Assembly: GCF_052324685.1 (NCBI RefSeq)
Contig: NC_135220.1
Span: 1,687,980 to 1,751,979, forward strand
Length of the DNA stretch: 64,000 nt
Origin: Brachyhypopomus gauderio
Taxonomy: Eukaryota; Chordata; Actinopteri; Gymnotiformes; Hypopomidae
Direction: 5' to 3'
Part shown: positions 56,031 through 64,000 of the stretch, one piece after another
Numbering within the stretch: the first letter of the stretch is position 1
Layout of the letters: each line of letters starts with the position of its first letter
The notes under the pieces: generated by a model
What the model was told of the DNA's origin: nothing
Seen by the model: the letters and a program-made list of their open reading frames with translations, nothing else
Databases searched by the model: none
Made by a program: the position numbers and the translations under genes

Positions 56031-56725
56031 CCAATCAGAGCCTGAAGAATGAACACGCATATGCAAATGTTGGTGACGTTTGGTAGTTCCGCTCGGCTTT
56101 GTACAATCCAACCTGGACTGGCAAGTGTCCCCATGTTTCCCTGTACCACACCATCCTCTGCTATCAAACGAGTAGCTTTAGCCCTGTCGCTACGGTTGGC
56201 TACTTTTTGTATTCAGTAGTTGAGCATTTTGGATCTCTTCATCAACTGAGAAACAGCACTTCTCAAGCCAATCTGAGGGTGATGCCGTTCTACAGCTGTG
56301 GATTGATGGCTGACTCAGGGTGGTGGGCTACGTAGTTTTTGTTTGTTTTGCTTTTGTACTATGTTCAATAATGACCTGTACTAGACAGTATTATTAGTGG
56401 ACCTGTTCATGTGTTATTTCCCCTGTGCGAATTTGGTTTACAAATATCCCAGGGATATTAACACTTTAACTGCACATGGGTTGTGGTGTTTATTCCATGC
56501 TCTGTTTTTAAAGTGACACTAAGAAAAAACACCACCAAGACTGGCGACCCTAGACTGCTTCTGATCACTGACTCGGCTGTGTGACTCCTCCCCCTCCATC
56601 ATGCGTGTACATGTGGAATAAGGTGGAGGCGTCGCCACTTCGTTATAAAGTTCAAATGTATCTTGATCAATCGCTATAATTATATTGTCTATATTTAATA
56701 ATAAATGTACATCACAGATGGTCTC
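56031..56725 (+). other. troap 3' UTR with poly(A) signal
   Basis: AATAAA at 56700-56705 followed by a GT/T-rich stretch (GGTCTCTTGTCTTGTCC) is a good cleavage/polyadenylation site about 670 bases after the stop. No coding sequence here. Confidence 0.65.
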
Positions 56726-57131
56726 TTGTCTTGTCCTTTTTTGCTTGTTTGTTAATCGAGTCAAGTGTGACTAACCACCGTCACTGTCTCTGATTTACCG
56801 GCACGTGCAATGGACAAACCCTCTTTCACTTCATTTATTTGATCCAATAATGATTCTGCTGATTGTGATTAGATGATGAAAATGAATCATTTTAAACAGC
56901 ATCTGTTTTTAAGCATTTCCATAACCATTTTCCTTCAATGTGCACGGTTTGATCTTTTACTCACCTGACCAAGAGTTGATCACACACCTTTAAGTCCTCT
57001 GATTAGACTTTAATTGTACGAATGTATTCAGAGTGGAGGAGTGTTAACAGTAGAAGCTGAGGTGGTGACATTTAGCTTACAGTATATTTAGTCCCGTGTG
57101 GAGGTGGGTGGGGGTGTTGGTCTGGGGTAAA

Positions 57132-57280
57132 GGGGGCGGGACGTGGTAGGTGGACCTATAAAGGCCCTGTGCCGCCCCCCCCCCCCCCCTGCTCTCAGAG
57201 ACCTCTAACAGGAACACAACCATCCTGCACTTGCTTCTCCCCTCATTTTCACCACTTGGTTCCCTGGAGCAACTCCCATC
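57132..57280 (+). promoter_or_regulatory. pfkm core promoter and 5' UTR
   Basis: A GC box (GGGGGCGGG, about 57132-57140) is followed by a TATA box (TATAAAG, 57157-57163). Start of transcription would fall near 57185-57195, directly after a C-run, leaving a 5' UTR of about 90 bases. A MEF2-like TATATTTAG lies at about 57083-57091 and would suit a muscle gene, but it departs from the consensus at one base. Confidence 0.6.

Positions 57281-64000
<6,720 letters not shown>

Overview
This window is vertebrate nuclear DNA, almost certainly from a teleost fish. The genes are intron-rich with short introns, the spacers are AT-rich and crowded with (CA)n, (CT)n and (AT)n microsatellites, and several hAT- and Tc1-type DNA-transposon relics are present. 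Six protein-coding genes can be reconstructed exon by exon, with intact frames across every junction. They are wnt1 (minus strand), wnt10b, arf3, phf8, troap and the first three quarters of pfkm (all plus strand). WNT1, WNT10B, ARF3, TROAP and PFKM also cluster on human 12q13, and as far as I recall the fish counterpart is a zebrafish chromosome 23-type block. The exact species cannot be named from the sequence.

Layout: 1-11.7 kb holds no recognisable gene. It contains a hAT remnant and, about 3.3 kb downstream of wnt1, a candidate regulatory element rich in homeodomain and SOX sites, placed where the Wnt1 midbrain/neural-tube enhancer lies in mammals. wnt1 (11.7-15.2 kb, minus) and wnt10b (18.6-24.1 kb, plus) are divergent and share a 3.4 kb intergenic region. 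wnt10b intron 1 carries a triplicated splice donor and a 1.4 kb minisatellite of 29-bp units, most of them with an E-box, into which a hAT-type MITE has inserted with a clean 8-bp target duplication. arf3 (29.3-31.5 kb, with a likely 5' UTR exon near 27.4 kb) follows, then phf8 (37.8-44.4 kb, 21 coding exons, 1040 codons), troap/tastin (48.8-56.0 kb, 17 coding exons, 755 codons) and pfkm (57.3 kb to the right edge).

Functionally this is a conserved syntenic neighbourhood, not an operon-like system. It has two secreted Wnt ligands used in midbrain-hindbrain and neural-crest patterning, a Golgi small GTPase, a histone demethylase, a mitotic spindle/adhesion-related protein and a glycolytic enzyme.

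I found no wholly new gene system. The observations most worth checking are: (1) a symmetric two-exon module in troap repeated three to four times in tandem; (2) a 51-bp tandem repeat that begins exactly at a pfkm 5' splice site, in which every unit looks like a miniature intron (GT...TACTAA...AG); (3) the triplicated wnt10b exon-1 donor; (4) the E-box minisatellite and its nested MITE; and (5) the candidate wnt1 3' enhancer.
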